13,470 nucleotides of DNA from an uncultured Lachnospiraceae bacterium (GCA_910585215.1 CAJUDQ010000009.1:90649-104118); one strand, 5' to 3'. Positions 1 through 7,090 are shown, counted from the stretch's first letter. The notes: a model not told the origin generated them from the letters alone. Numbers and translations: made by a program.

Positions 1-39
1 CCGGAGTGACTGGAGTTCAGACGTGTGCTCTTCCGATCT
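1..39 (+). other. Illumina adapter carry-over at contig end
   Basis: Positions 6-39 match, base for base, the 34-nt Illumina TruSeq read-2/index adapter (starts GTGACTGGAGTTC, ends GCTCTTCCGATCT). The five bases before it (CCGGA) sit where the end of an i7 barcode would be. Genomic sequence begins at about position 40, only nine bases before the stop codon of the first gene. This is a library artefact left by incomplete trimming, not biology. The match is from memory of the adapter sequence, but it is long and exact. Confidence 0.97.
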
Positions 40-48
40 GACAGCTGT

Positions 49-465
49 TTAATCACGCTTTACAATTTTTACAGCAGCACTCTCGCCATTGCTGATTTCA
101 ACACTTAATACCAGTTTTCCACCCAGATTCGTCTTCATAGTTCCTGCCTCTGTTCCATTAATATAAACCGTATATTCTGTTTCAGGCTCAAATTCCACCG
201 TAATCTGAGGCTCTGTTGCTCCTTCTACATCAAATTCAATCTCAGTTTCTGTTACTTTGAAATTATGCACCGCAGTACCTGGTACAGACTCATATACAAA
301 CATACCATTTCTTTCCAGCTTTGTAATCTCATGAAAGGTTTTCACCTTATACAGGTCACCGTTTACCTCAAAATCTGATAATTTTGTCTTCTTATCCAGA
401 TTATAATTTCCAAAGCTTATGGAACCATTATCCTCTTTGCGTATTAATTCATCAATTACTGACAT
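49..465 (-). CDS. Conserved 138-aa protein of unknown function (often labelled 'endosialidase')
   Basis: The product is small and cytosolic: it has no signal peptide and no membrane segment. The first 35 residues are charged (MSVIDELIRKEDNGSISFG). The rest alternates hydrophobic and polar residues, as in a beta-rich fold, with a conserved-looking core near residues 48-65 (KLERNGMFVYESVPG) and a KTNLGGKL segment at 111-118. Similar short proteins occur in Lachnospiraceae genomes and, as I recall, are sometimes annotated 'endosialidase'. No sialidase Asp-box or other catalytic motif is visible, so I do not adopt that function. The start is well supported: AGGAGG lies at 474-479, eight bases before the ATG. 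The gene follows clpC at 154 bases in the same direction. The stop codon (49-51) is genuine sequence, just outside the adapter. Confidence 0.85.
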   Translation of the reverse strand: MSVIDELIRKEDNGSISFGNYNLDKKTKLSDFEVNGDLYKVKTFHEITKLERNGMFVYESVPGTAVHNFKVTETEIEFDVEGATEPQITVEFEPETEYTVYINGTEAGTMKTNLGGKLVLSVEISNGESAAVKIVKRD

Positions 466-473
466 TTTGTTTT

Positions 474-538
474 CCTCCTGTATATATCTTCCTATTGTAT
501 ATATCTTTTCATTGTATATATCTTTCCATTGTATATAG
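474..538 (-). repeat. 17-nt tandem repeats in the leader of the 138-aa gene, ending in its RBS
   Basis: Read on the plus strand, units begin at 479, 496, 513 and 530 (partial), each starting TGTATATA. Units 1 and 2 agree at 14 of 17 positions and units 2 and 3 at 16 of 17. In the mRNA sense each unit reads roughly ATATATACAATGGAAAG, and the last unit runs directly into AGGAGG (474-479). The ribosome binding site therefore appears to be the end of the array. The copy number may vary between strains by slippage. Confidence 0.85.
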
Positions 539-563
539 TCACGTTTTTTTCTGCCTTATACTA

Positions 564-592
564 ATTATATAATATATTTATACAAATTGCTA
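564..592 (-). promoter_or_regulatory. Possible promoter for the 138-aa gene
   Basis: A perfect TATAAT -10 box lies at 564-569 on the minus strand. At 17 bp spacing, the -35 position (587-592) reads TAGCAA, which matches TTGACA at only three of six positions. The region is very AT-rich, so a chance -10 is possible. The gene could also be read through from clpC, because no convincing terminator follows clpC. Confidence 0.35.
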
Positions 593-619
593 TATTTTTT
601 TTGATAAAAGCAGAATTTT

Positions 620-3070
620 TTATGATTTTTTCACAGTAAATTTCAAATTGTCCTTTCCAACCGATACAATTACCTTATCTTTATTTTTTATATTGCCATC
701 CAGTATTTCTTCTGCCAGTCTGTCTTCAATCATATCAATCAGCGCCCGTCTGATTGGTCTTGCACCATATTTTCTGTCATAGTTTTTTTCCACAATATAT
801 TTTTTTGCCGCAGGCTGTACATGCAGAAGGATTCCCGTCTGTGCTTCTATTCTCTCTGTCATTTCTTTCAGCATAATGGAAATAATATCTGCCATGGTAT
901 CTTTTGAAAGAGCATGAAACACAATCATCTCATCAATACGATTCAAAAATTCCGGCTTGAACATATGTTTTACCACTTCCATCACAGAGCTTTTCATAGC
1001 ACTGTAATCTGCTTCGGCATCCTCTCCCGATGCAAAGCCAAGTCTTTTTGGCTCCATAATACGCTCTGCACCTGCATTGCTGGTCATAATAATAATCGTA
1101 TTTTTAAAATCAATCTTTCTGCCCTTGGCATCTGTAATATGACCGTCATCCAAAACCTGAAGAAGAATATTAAAAATATCTGGATGTGCTTTTTCCACTT
1201 CATCAAACAGAATCACAGAATATGGATTTCTGCGCACCTTTTCAGAAAGCTGTCCTCCGTCTTCAAAACCTACATATCCCGGAGGAGAACCTATGATTTT
1301 GGATACACTGTGCTTTTCCATATATTCTGTCATATCTACACGAATCAGGGCTTTTTCTTCTCCAAATACAGCTTCTGCGAGAGCCTTTGACAATTCTGTT
1401 TTTCCCACACCGGTTGGTCCCAGAAAGAGAAATGAACCAATTGGGCGCTTTGGGTCTTTCAAACCGACTCTGCCCCTTTTGACAGCTCTTGCCACTGCCT
1501 TTACTGCTTCTTCCTGTCCGACTACTCTTTCGGTCAATAGCTTTTCCAGCTTTTTTAATCTTCCGGCTTCTGTCTCAGAAAGCTTACTCACCGGAATTTT
1601 TGTCCATGCAGCCACTGTTTCTTCAATATCTTTTTGTAAAAGAATCAAATGCCTTCCCTTTTTCGCATTTTCCCATTTCTTTCTGGCTCTTTCCGTCTGC
1701 TTTTTCAGCTCCTCATATTCTGTTCTCACAGCCGCTGCCTTCGTAAAATCTTCACTGATAATCAGTTCTTCAATCTGCTCATTCAGCTCCTTTTCCTTCT
1801 TCTCCAGTTCTCTGACTGCAGTCGGGCGTACAAAGTTGCTGAGTGCTTTTTTGGAAGCTGCTTCATCAATCAAATCAATCGCTTTGTCTGGAAGATTTCT
1901 GTCATTAATATATCTGTTTGAAAGCTTTACTGCTGCTTTTATCGCTTCATCCGAAATTTCAAGTGCATGATGCTTTTCATATCTTGATCGAAGTCCTGAT
2001 AAAATCTCTTCTGCCTGCTCTTCTGTCGGTTCCTCCACTGTCACCGGTTGAAATCTTCGCTCCAGTGCGGCATCCTTTTCAAAATATTTGCGAAATTCGT
2101 CCAGAGTGGTTGCACCAATTACCTGAAGCTCTCCTCTTGAAAGAGAAGGCTTTAAGATATTTGCGGCATCCATGGCACCTTCCGCACCTCCTGCACCTAT
2201 AATGGTATGAATCTCATCAATAAACAGCAAAATATTTCCATCTCTCTTTACTTCGCTGATAATTCGTTTAATTCTTTCCTCAAATTCTCCTCTGTATTTC
2301 GAACCCGCTACCATACCTGATAAATCCAGTGTTAAAACACGCAGTCCTGCGATATTATCCGGTACATCTTTAGTGGCAATTCTCTCCGCAAGACCTTCTA
2401 CAATCGCAGTTTTTCCGACTCCTGGTTCTCCAACCAGACATGGATTATTTTTTGTTCTTCTTGTCAGAATTTGAATAACTCTTTCAATTTCTGCATCCCT
2501 GCAAAATACGGGGTCTAATCTTCCTTCAGCTGCCATTGCAGTTAAATCTCTTGTATACTGGGCCAGAGCTCCCTGTCTGCCCTTTGATTTTCCACCTTTC
2601 AAGGCAGACATTTCCTCTTTAATATAAGTCTGGTCCACTCCAATTCCATTTAACAAATCTGTATACAGCCTTTGTGGATTTACTTCCATCATGGAAAGAA
2701 TTCTTGGAGCCGTACTTTCTGTCTCTTTTATAATTGCAATCAGCAAATGCTCTGTTCCTATTTTATCTGAATTTAATTTTTCTGCTTCTTTTGCACTGTT
2801 TTCCAAAACCTTCTGTGCACGTTCCGAAAAACCCTCCGGCTCTGCAGTCAGAGTAGTTTTGGCAAAGCTGAACATATTTTGTATTACCTCGTAAATCGAT
2901 TCACTGGTTATTTTGTAGGACTGCAGTGCCAGAGAGGCAACGCTGTTTTTTGCTTTTGCCAGTCCATACAGCAGGTGTTCTGTTCCTATATAACCATGTT
3001 CAAGATTTTTTGAACATTCTTTTGCATATTCAATTGCCTGCTTTGCACTTTTTGTAAATTTATCCTGCAT
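620..3070 (-). CDS. clpC: ATP-dependent Clp protease ATP-binding subunit ClpC
   Basis: This is an AAA+ unfoldase that feeds substrates to the ClpP peptidase in the cytosol, and it is full length for ClpC. Residue numbers count from a GTG at 3079. The N-terminal double Clp_N repeat covers about 5-150. The first ATPase has Walker A GEPGVGKT at 217-224 and Walker B LLFIDEIH at 284-291. A UVR-type middle domain lies at about 425-460. The second ATPase has GPTGVGKT at 554-561 and VILFDEVE at 622-629. An LGF tripeptide at 680-682 fits the ClpP-docking loop. The start is uncertain. GTG at 3079 has only a distant GGA. ATG at 3070 begins MQDKFTKSA, which resembles usual family starts, and is chosen here. 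No ctsR, mcsA or mcsB adjoins it, unlike the Bacillus operon, so heat-shock control through CtsR is not evident. Confidence 0.95.
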   Translation of the reverse strand: MQDKFTKSAKQAIEYAKECSKNLEHGYIGTEHLLYGLAKAKNSVASLALQSYKITSESIYEVIQNMFSFAKTTLTAEPEGFSERAQKVLENSAKEAEKLNSDKIGTEHLLIAIIKETESTAPRILSMMEVNPQRLYTDLLNGIGVDQTYIKEEMSALKGGKSKGRQGALAQYTRDLTAMAAEGRLDPVFCRDAEIERVIQILTRRTKNNPCLVGEPGVGKTAIVEGLAERIATKDVPDNIAGLRVLTLDLSGMVAGSKYRGEFEERIKRIISEVKRDGNILLFIDEIHTIIGAGGAEGAMDAANILKPSLSRGELQVIGATTLDEFRKYFEKDAALERRFQPVTVEEPTEEQAEEILSGLRSRYEKHHALEISDEAIKAAVKLSNRYINDRNLPDKAIDLIDEAASKKALSNFVRPTAVRELEKKEKELNEQIEELIISEDFTKAAAVRTEYEELKKQTERARKKWENAKKGRHLILLQKDIEETVAAWTKIPVSKLSETEAGRLKKLEKLLTERVVGQEEAVKAVARAVKRGRVGLKDPKRPIGSFLFLGPTGVGKTELSKALAEAVFGEEKALIRVDMTEYMEKHSVSKIIGSPPGYVGFEDGGQLSEKVRRNPYSVILFDEVEKAHPDIFNILLQVLDDGHITDAKGRKIDFKNTIIIMTSNAGAERIMEPKRLGFASGEDAEADYSAMKSSVMEVVKHMFKPEFLNRIDEMIVFHALSKDTMADIISIMLKEMTERIEAQTGILLHVQPAAKKYIVEKNYDRKYGARPIRRALIDMIEDRLAEEILDGNIKNKDKVIVSVGKDNLKFTVKKS

Positions 3071-3094
3071 ATTACTCACTTTCTTTTATTTATT

Positions 3095-3148
3095 CCTTTC
3101 CTCTATTCTATACCTTTCCCTGTTTTATATCTTTTCCCTGTTTTAATT
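3095..3148 (-). repeat. 18-nt purine-rich tandem units in the clpC leader
   Basis: Three adjacent 18-nt units occupy 3095-3112, 3113-3130 and 3131-3148. The last two agree at 15 of 18 positions (mRNA sense AAAACAGGGAAA followed by an AT-rich tail). The first is more diverged, agreeing at about 9 of 18, but keeps the GGAAAGG core. Each unit carries a purine run resembling a Shine-Dalgarno sequence. The array fills most of the 78-nt gap between the cohesin gene stop and clpC. No sigma-A promoter stands out here, so clpC may be co-transcribed with the genes before it. Confidence 0.65.
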
Positions 3149-3157
3149 TCCTTATTT

Positions 3158-4798
3158 TTATTTTCCTTTTAAAATATCATCTAATGCCTGATTCAGGCTT
3201 TCTTCATCCATCGGTTCCTCTTCTTCTGTCTCATATTCCTCATACCCCTCGTATTCTTCACCAAGGTTCGAGGATTGCCTTTTTTTACCGGTATGTTTTC
3301 TTTTTTTATTAACAGTAAAAAGCAAAAACAAAGTACCTCCAAGAATAACTATCAAAAGAACCAATACTATAATGAGAATATTTCTCTTATCTATTCTTTT
3401 TTCCCATTCTTTTCTTTCCTTTTGTGATATGGAAGTATCAGCAGGTACAACTGCAGCTGGTGTTTCCTCTTTTTTATTTTCCAATTCAGAATATGCATAC
3501 CGCAGCATGCTTTCTTCCTTTGAATCATAAAAATAAAGTCCAGATTCTCCATTCCAGTTCATCGCATATACAAGATACAAATCCTGTACGCCATAGCTTA
3601 ATGCCTGTACAGATACACCATTTATCTCAAGTGTTTCCAAGAGATAGTCTCTGCCTATTTCTCCGTTATAAGGAAGTGCGATATTCTCCGGAATATCCAG
3701 CACAGTATACATATGCTGTCTTATGGTAAGACTGACAAACAATGTATAGCTGTCCTTCTCTTTGTCATAAATATAAAAATCTCCTGTCTCACTTTCTCCA
3801 TCTACCAGATAAAGAAGGATTAGATTTGTAGAAAGTCCCTGTAATGCAGTAAACTGTGTACCTTTGTAATCAATCGGAACCACTTCATAGCCTTCCGGTA
3901 AAACTGCATCTTCAGGAATATTTTGAACTGTATAATTTTTTCCTCCTATATCCACTGTAACAGGAATATTTTCAGAGGGATTTTCTGTTGGTTCTGGAGG
4001 AGTCGTAGGCTCCGGTTCAGTTGTTGGTTCCGGAGGAGTCGTAGGCTCCGGCTCGGTGGTAGAAGGCTGAGCCTTTTCCGTATAAATCACATATTTTTTT
4101 ACTGCTCCGTTTTCTGCTGTTACAGTAATCGTGGTAGTATTACTACCCGGGTCCATTCTTGTGCCCGATACCTGAACAGCCGCTTTTCCATCAGCTGCGG
4201 TTACATCCAGAGAAAGTCTTGTAACATCCTCCCCTGCAGTCAGATTATAACTAGTAGTATCTGCGGAAAATGCAGGACTTAAAGCTGCGCTTTCTGTTCT
4301 GCCATCGCTGTATACAAATGCTACGTTTAACGCGGCAAGATTGTTATTTGAAGATGCTTCCACCGGAGCAGACACTGTTACGGAACCATTAGACGATTTT
4401 ACTGTCATGTCATTTGCTTCCGCGTCACATGGAACACTGATTGCATCCAGCGAAAGTGATGAAGTTCCTGCCGCTTTTGTTTGAAAGGTAATCGTGTAAC
4501 TTTTTGATGTACTGTTTACATAGTCATTATAAAACTGCAGTGTTCCACCGCCTCCGCCATCGGCGCCCGATGAATATTCCAAAATACTCGAATCATAAGT
4601 TAACCTCATGGCATAGGCACCAATATTGACATTTGAAGAAAATGTCACAGTGATTGTTACTTCTTTTCCCTGTTCTGCTGTTGCTGAAGATACCGTCGCA
4701 TTAAAATCAGCCGCATAAACCCCTTTCTGTATCAGTAATGTAAAAAAACATATTAAAAATAGTTTCCAAACAGTTTTTCTGCCTCTTTGGTTTTTCAT
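3158..4798 (-). CDS. Membrane-anchored cohesin-domain surface protein
   Basis: The 546-aa product has a signal peptide (hydrophobic stretch about 12-28, cut near VYA-A30). A cohesin-like domain follows at about 32-145 (QGKEVTITVTF, then GAYAMRLTYDSSILEY). Next come a cadherin-like beta-sandwich (about 153-242), a Thr/Pro/Glu linker (243-275), a duplicated unnamed module (276-440), a transmembrane helix (474-495), and a cytosolic tail that is basic, then strongly acidic. No LPXTG sortase motif is present; the C-terminal helix is the anchor. The ATG at 4798 is preferred because GGAGG lies eight bases before it. An in-frame ATG at 4813 overlaps that binding site. The gene follows the dockerin enzyme gene by 19 bases, so the two are almost certainly co-transcribed. 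The likely role is to hold a dockerin-bearing enzyme at the cell surface. Confidence 0.9.
   Translation of the reverse strand: MKNQRGRKTVWKLFLICFFTLLIQKGVYAADFNATVSSATAEQGKEVTITVTFSSNVNIGAYAMRLTYDSSILEYSSGADGGGGGTLQFYNDYVNSTSKSYTITFQTKAAGTSSLSLDAISVPCDAEANDMTVKSSNGSVTVSAPVEASSNNNLAALNVAFVYSDGRTESAALSPAFSADTTSYNLTAGEDVTRLSLDVTAADGKAAVQVSGTRMDPGSNTTTITVTAENGAVKKYVIYTEKAQPSTTEPEPTTPPEPTTEPEPTTPPEPTENPSENIPVTVDIGGKNYTVQNIPEDAVLPEGYEVVPIDYKGTQFTALQGLSTNLILLYLVDGESETGDFYIYDKEKDSYTLFVSLTIRQHMYTVLDIPENIALPYNGEIGRDYLLETLEINGVSVQALSYGVQDLYLVYAMNWNGESGLYFYDSKEESMLRYAYSELENKKEETPAAVVPADTSISQKERKEWEKRIDKRNILIIVLVLLIVILGGTLFLLFTVNKKRKHTGKKRQSSNLGEEYEGYEEYETEEEEPMDEESLNQALDDILKGK
3990..4061 (-). repeat. 36-bp direct repeat encoding the Thr/Pro/Glu linker
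   Basis: Two nearly identical 36-bp copies start at 3990 and 4026 and share the core GGAGGAGTCGTAGGCTCCGG. They encode two copies of a 12-residue TTPPEPTTEPEP-type unit in the cohesin protein's linker. Such repeats commonly change copy number by recombination or slippage, which would lengthen or shorten the spacer between the ligand-binding domains and the membrane-proximal part. Confidence 0.85.
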
Positions 4799-4817
4799 GT
4801 GTTTATCCTCCATATGC
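4799..4817 (-). promoter_or_regulatory. RBS that decides the cohesin gene start
   Basis: The 19-base gap between the dockerin gene stop (TAA, 4818-4820) and ATG 4798 contains GGAGG, with eight bases between it and the ATG. An upstream in-frame ATG at 4811-4813 would place this binding site inside the coding region, so translation most likely begins at 4798. The close spacing suggests coupled translation of the two genes. Confidence 0.8.
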
Positions 4818-6989
4818 TTATTGACTAATCTTTGACTCCCCTAAAATATGTCGTTTAATAATATAGGCATCTTTAATTGTAATACCGCCATTGCTCTTGC
4901 TCACATTTGCCGCTGTCTGATATATTCCTGAAAGACGAGTCTCTCCCAAAATATGCCTTCGCATAAGATAGGCATCTTTTATGGAAATTTCTCCATCTCC
5001 GTTGACATCACCATATAGAACAACCGTAAATTCTCTGAAAACTGCTCCACTGCTGTTTAAAATTCTTACTTTATCGCCAGTACCTACAATCCCTGATTTG
5101 CCTGCACCATTTTTGTCTGTCACCTGAAGACTTCCATTTTTTACACTGATATATGACTGCAATGTCTGTACAGACATTTTTTCCGAAATACCCGTAATTA
5201 ATCCACTATTTTCATTTGCTGAAATTTTGTTGACAGAATAAGACGGTGTAAGTGGTGCTGGTGGTTCCGTCGGCTTTTGTGTCGGTGGCTCAGTTGGTTT
5301 TTGTGTTGGTTTCTCTGTCGGCTTTTGTGTTGGTTTCTCCGTTGGCGGTTCGGTCGGCTGTGGAGGATTTGTACCTCCTGAACCAGCTTTTCGGTTTACA
5401 TGAATCCGATAAGTTCTGATATCTCCATTTTGCGCTGTTACTTTTATTTTTATTTCATTATTTCCAACATCAAGCGCATAATCTCCTGTTCCATCAACGG
5501 TTGCCCTGCTGTCTACCGCTGTTGCATTTACATTTATAGAAGACACAGAATTCTCTACTGTTACATCATATGACTCTGTAAATCTCTGAAAAGTCGGTGT
5601 CAGACCTCCAGCAGAAACAGACAATGCACTCAGAAGATTATTCGGACTTCCGTCTTTTGTCGGCAAAGGACATGTCTCATTTGGCATATTCTTAAAAACC
5701 GGAATCTTAAATACAATCGAAATACTGGATTTCATTTCATCCGAATAGCCATTGGAAGCTGAAAGCCCCTCATTTCTTGCAGCAATAATATGTGTCATAT
5801 ACTGATGCGTATATGGTTCTCCCACAAAATCAAATTTTTTATAATAAATCGTATCCTGTCCAATATTAATATAATTCTTTCCAAACAGCTTTGCGCCGCC
5901 CACAATTGATTTATATCTTGTATTCCATGGACGAAGTGAAAAACTGTCCGTTTTGGCCGCATAAATCAAACCATTGACTGTCGGCGAATTACCGCCGCTG
6001 GCATAAGCGCCCCAGTTGTAATAATTATAATATCCCTCGTGGCCTGCCAAAGTTCCCGAAATATTATGTGAGCTTCCGGCAGTACCCTGTTCCTGAATAA
6101 TACTGGAGGCAAGGCAGAAAGGACTGACGCCTGAAATTGCCGCCGCATCCATAATCGCCTGTGCATAACTCATACTGCCGCCGTTGTCGTCAGAAATTGT
6201 TCCATTTAAAAAAGTTCTTGCAATCATACTCTGAAGACCCGATATATTTTGATAAGACGACTGATAAGATAAAAGCTCAAACTGAAAAATATATCTTTCA
6301 TCCAAAAAATTTCTCGGGTCCAGCGCATAGGCCACCAGCTCTTTTGAAGCAGCAGCCCAGCTTCCACCGTCAAATCCATACCATTTTCCGGTATCCCAGT
6401 TATAGGCATCTGTTTCGGTAGATTTCCAAGAAGAAATGGAACTCATCGCAATCAGACTTCTTCCGGTAATTGCCTCATTCTCCACTACTTCATTCCAGTC
6501 GTAATCGAGTTTATCTGCTACAAATACCCATTTTGGATATTTTGCATGAAGCCTTCTGAGAGAATCCTTATAAGTTTCCGGAAAACCCTGCTTTGTCAGA
6601 TAGGCTTCAAAATCTGCATCCTGTGTATAATCAATATCCTGCTCTACATAAATATAATTGCTGTGTACATATCCAGTCAACGCACTGCTGTTGTAAGAAA
6701 AATTTATCTTATACCATTTCGCGCCATCTGAAGCATATTCTTCTCCAATAATATCCACAGAATTCCCATTTTTTAACTGTACATTACTTCCCCCATTTGT
6801 CAGCTTTGCATAATTAGTTCCCGGACCTGTTCTTACATTCAGCGCGTCGTCTACTTGTACGATTCCCTTCTTTTGATTATAGGCAAAGGCAGGTTTCGGA
6901 ATAAAATACGTAAAAAGACCAGCTATTATTGATATAATCAGTATATAACAAATAATATCGGTCTTTCTTTCTTTTCCCTTGTATATCAT
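4818..6989 (-). CDS. Secreted SH3b / glucosaminidase-like cell-wall hydrolase with C-terminal dockerin
   Basis: The 723-aa product has a signal segment (hydrophobic 11-31, likely cut after AFA36), then a bacterial SH3 domain (about 40-116, ALNVRTGPGTNY). A GH73-like N-acetylglucosaminidase region follows at about 120-430; E300 in SSIIQEQG is the likely catalytic acid. After it come a cadherin-like beta-sandwich (about 450-533), a Pro/Thr/Lys linker (540-580), a small beta domain (583-655) and a type-I-like dockerin (659-721). The dockerin's two halves both read IKDAYxxxRHILGE. The first calcium loop is good (D661, N663, D665, D672); the second has lost most ligands. SH3b domains usually bind wall peptides, so peptidoglycan is the probable substrate. 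GGAG lies eight bases before the ATG. The adjacent gene encodes a cohesin, the known partner of dockerins, so docking between the two products is the natural inference. Substrate and bond specificity are not proven. Confidence 0.9.
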   Translation of the reverse strand: MIYKGKERKTDIICYILIISIIAGLFTYFIPKPAFAYNQKKGIVQVDDALNVRTGPGTNYAKLTNGGSNVQLKNGNSVDIIGEEYASDGAKWYKINFSYNSSALTGYVHSNYIYVEQDIDYTQDADFEAYLTKQGFPETYKDSLRRLHAKYPKWVFVADKLDYDWNEVVENEAITGRSLIAMSSISSWKSTETDAYNWDTGKWYGFDGGSWAAASKELVAYALDPRNFLDERYIFQFELLSYQSSYQNISGLQSMIARTFLNGTISDDNGGSMSYAQAIMDAAAISGVSPFCLASSIIQEQGTAGSSHNISGTLAGHEGYYNYYNWGAYASGGNSPTVNGLIYAAKTDSFSLRPWNTRYKSIVGGAKLFGKNYINIGQDTIYYKKFDFVGEPYTHQYMTHIIAARNEGLSASNGYSDEMKSSISIVFKIPVFKNMPNETCPLPTKDGSPNNLLSALSVSAGGLTPTFQRFTESYDVTVENSVSSINVNATAVDSRATVDGTGDYALDVGNNEIKIKVTAQNGDIRTYRIHVNRKAGSGGTNPPQPTEPPTEKPTQKPTEKPTQKPTEPPTQKPTEPPAPLTPSYSVNKISANENSGLITGISEKMSVQTLQSYISVKNGSLQVTDKNGAGKSGIVGTGDKVRILNSSGAVFREFTVVLYGDVNGDGEISIKDAYLMRRHILGETRLSGIYQTAANVSKSNGGITIKDAYIIKRHILGESKISQ
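5261..5360 (-). repeat. Pro/Thr/Lys linker repeats in the dockerin enzyme
   Basis: Imperfect direct repeats with a 24-bp period (with shorter 12-bp half units) encode alternating EKPTQKPT and EPPTQKPT units at residues 547-577. The linker separates the catalytic and beta-sandwich part from the dockerin. Its basic character contrasts with the acidic EPTTPPEP linker of the partner cohesin protein. Confidence 0.8.
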
Positions 6990-7005
6990 ATTATTATCTC
7001 CACAA

Positions 7006-7048
7006 ATTTCAGGTATAAACTGCCTGGTCTGGCAGTTACTCCTGAAAT
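7006..7048 (-). terminator. Two-tier hairpin before the dockerin enzyme gene
   Basis: The outer stem is ATTTCAGG (7006-7013) with CCTGAAAT (7041-7048). The inner stem is AACTGCC (7018-7024) with GGCAGTT (7031-7037), closing a six-base loop. All 15 pairs are Watson-Crick. On the minus strand the stem ends four bases before the GGAG binding site of the next gene, and no run of T follows. It may end or protect the pur transcript, or modulate ribosome access to the downstream gene, rather than act as a textbook Rho-independent terminator. Confidence 0.5.
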
Positions 7049-7059
7049 ATTCTTACTGA

Positions 7060-7090
7060 GCAGCCGGCATTGTTTCTTTTGGCCGGCCGC
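7060..7090 (-). terminator. GC-rich hairpin directly after purD
   Basis: A nine-pair stem (eight G-C pairs and one G-T) joins 7082-7090 with 7060-7068 around a 13-base A-rich loop. It starts three bases after the purD stop codon. It includes the 8-bp palindrome GGCCGGCC (7081-7088), conspicuous in such AT-rich DNA. No T-run follows on the minus strand. With the hairpin at 7006-7048 it forms a double-stem boundary between the purine operon and the surface-protein operon. Confidence 0.5.

Noticed and set aside
466..619. Intrinsic terminator between clpC and the 138-aa gene
   Set aside because: There are T-rich runs but no stable stem in front of them on the minus strand.
914..2894. Several plus-strand open frames opposite clpC (for example 914-1390 and 1293-1970)
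   Set aside because: They lie wholly antisense to a well-conserved ClpC, have low-complexity Ser/Phe/Leu-rich translations and lack ribosome binding sites.
3184..3196. Extra copies of the element end (ATGCCTGATT also at 8841-8850)
   Set aside because: The match is only about 10 bases, lies inside coding frames and does not extend into the rest of the terminal repeat.
3924..4282. Plus-strand open frame with RRSRRLR repeats
   Set aside because: It is the antisense reading of the Thr/Pro/Glu linker repeat of the cohesin protein, not a gene.
4811..4813. Earlier ATG as the start of the cohesin protein
   Set aside because: It overlaps the GGAGG that serves the ATG at 4798 and has no binding site of its own; the later start also gives a normal signal peptide.
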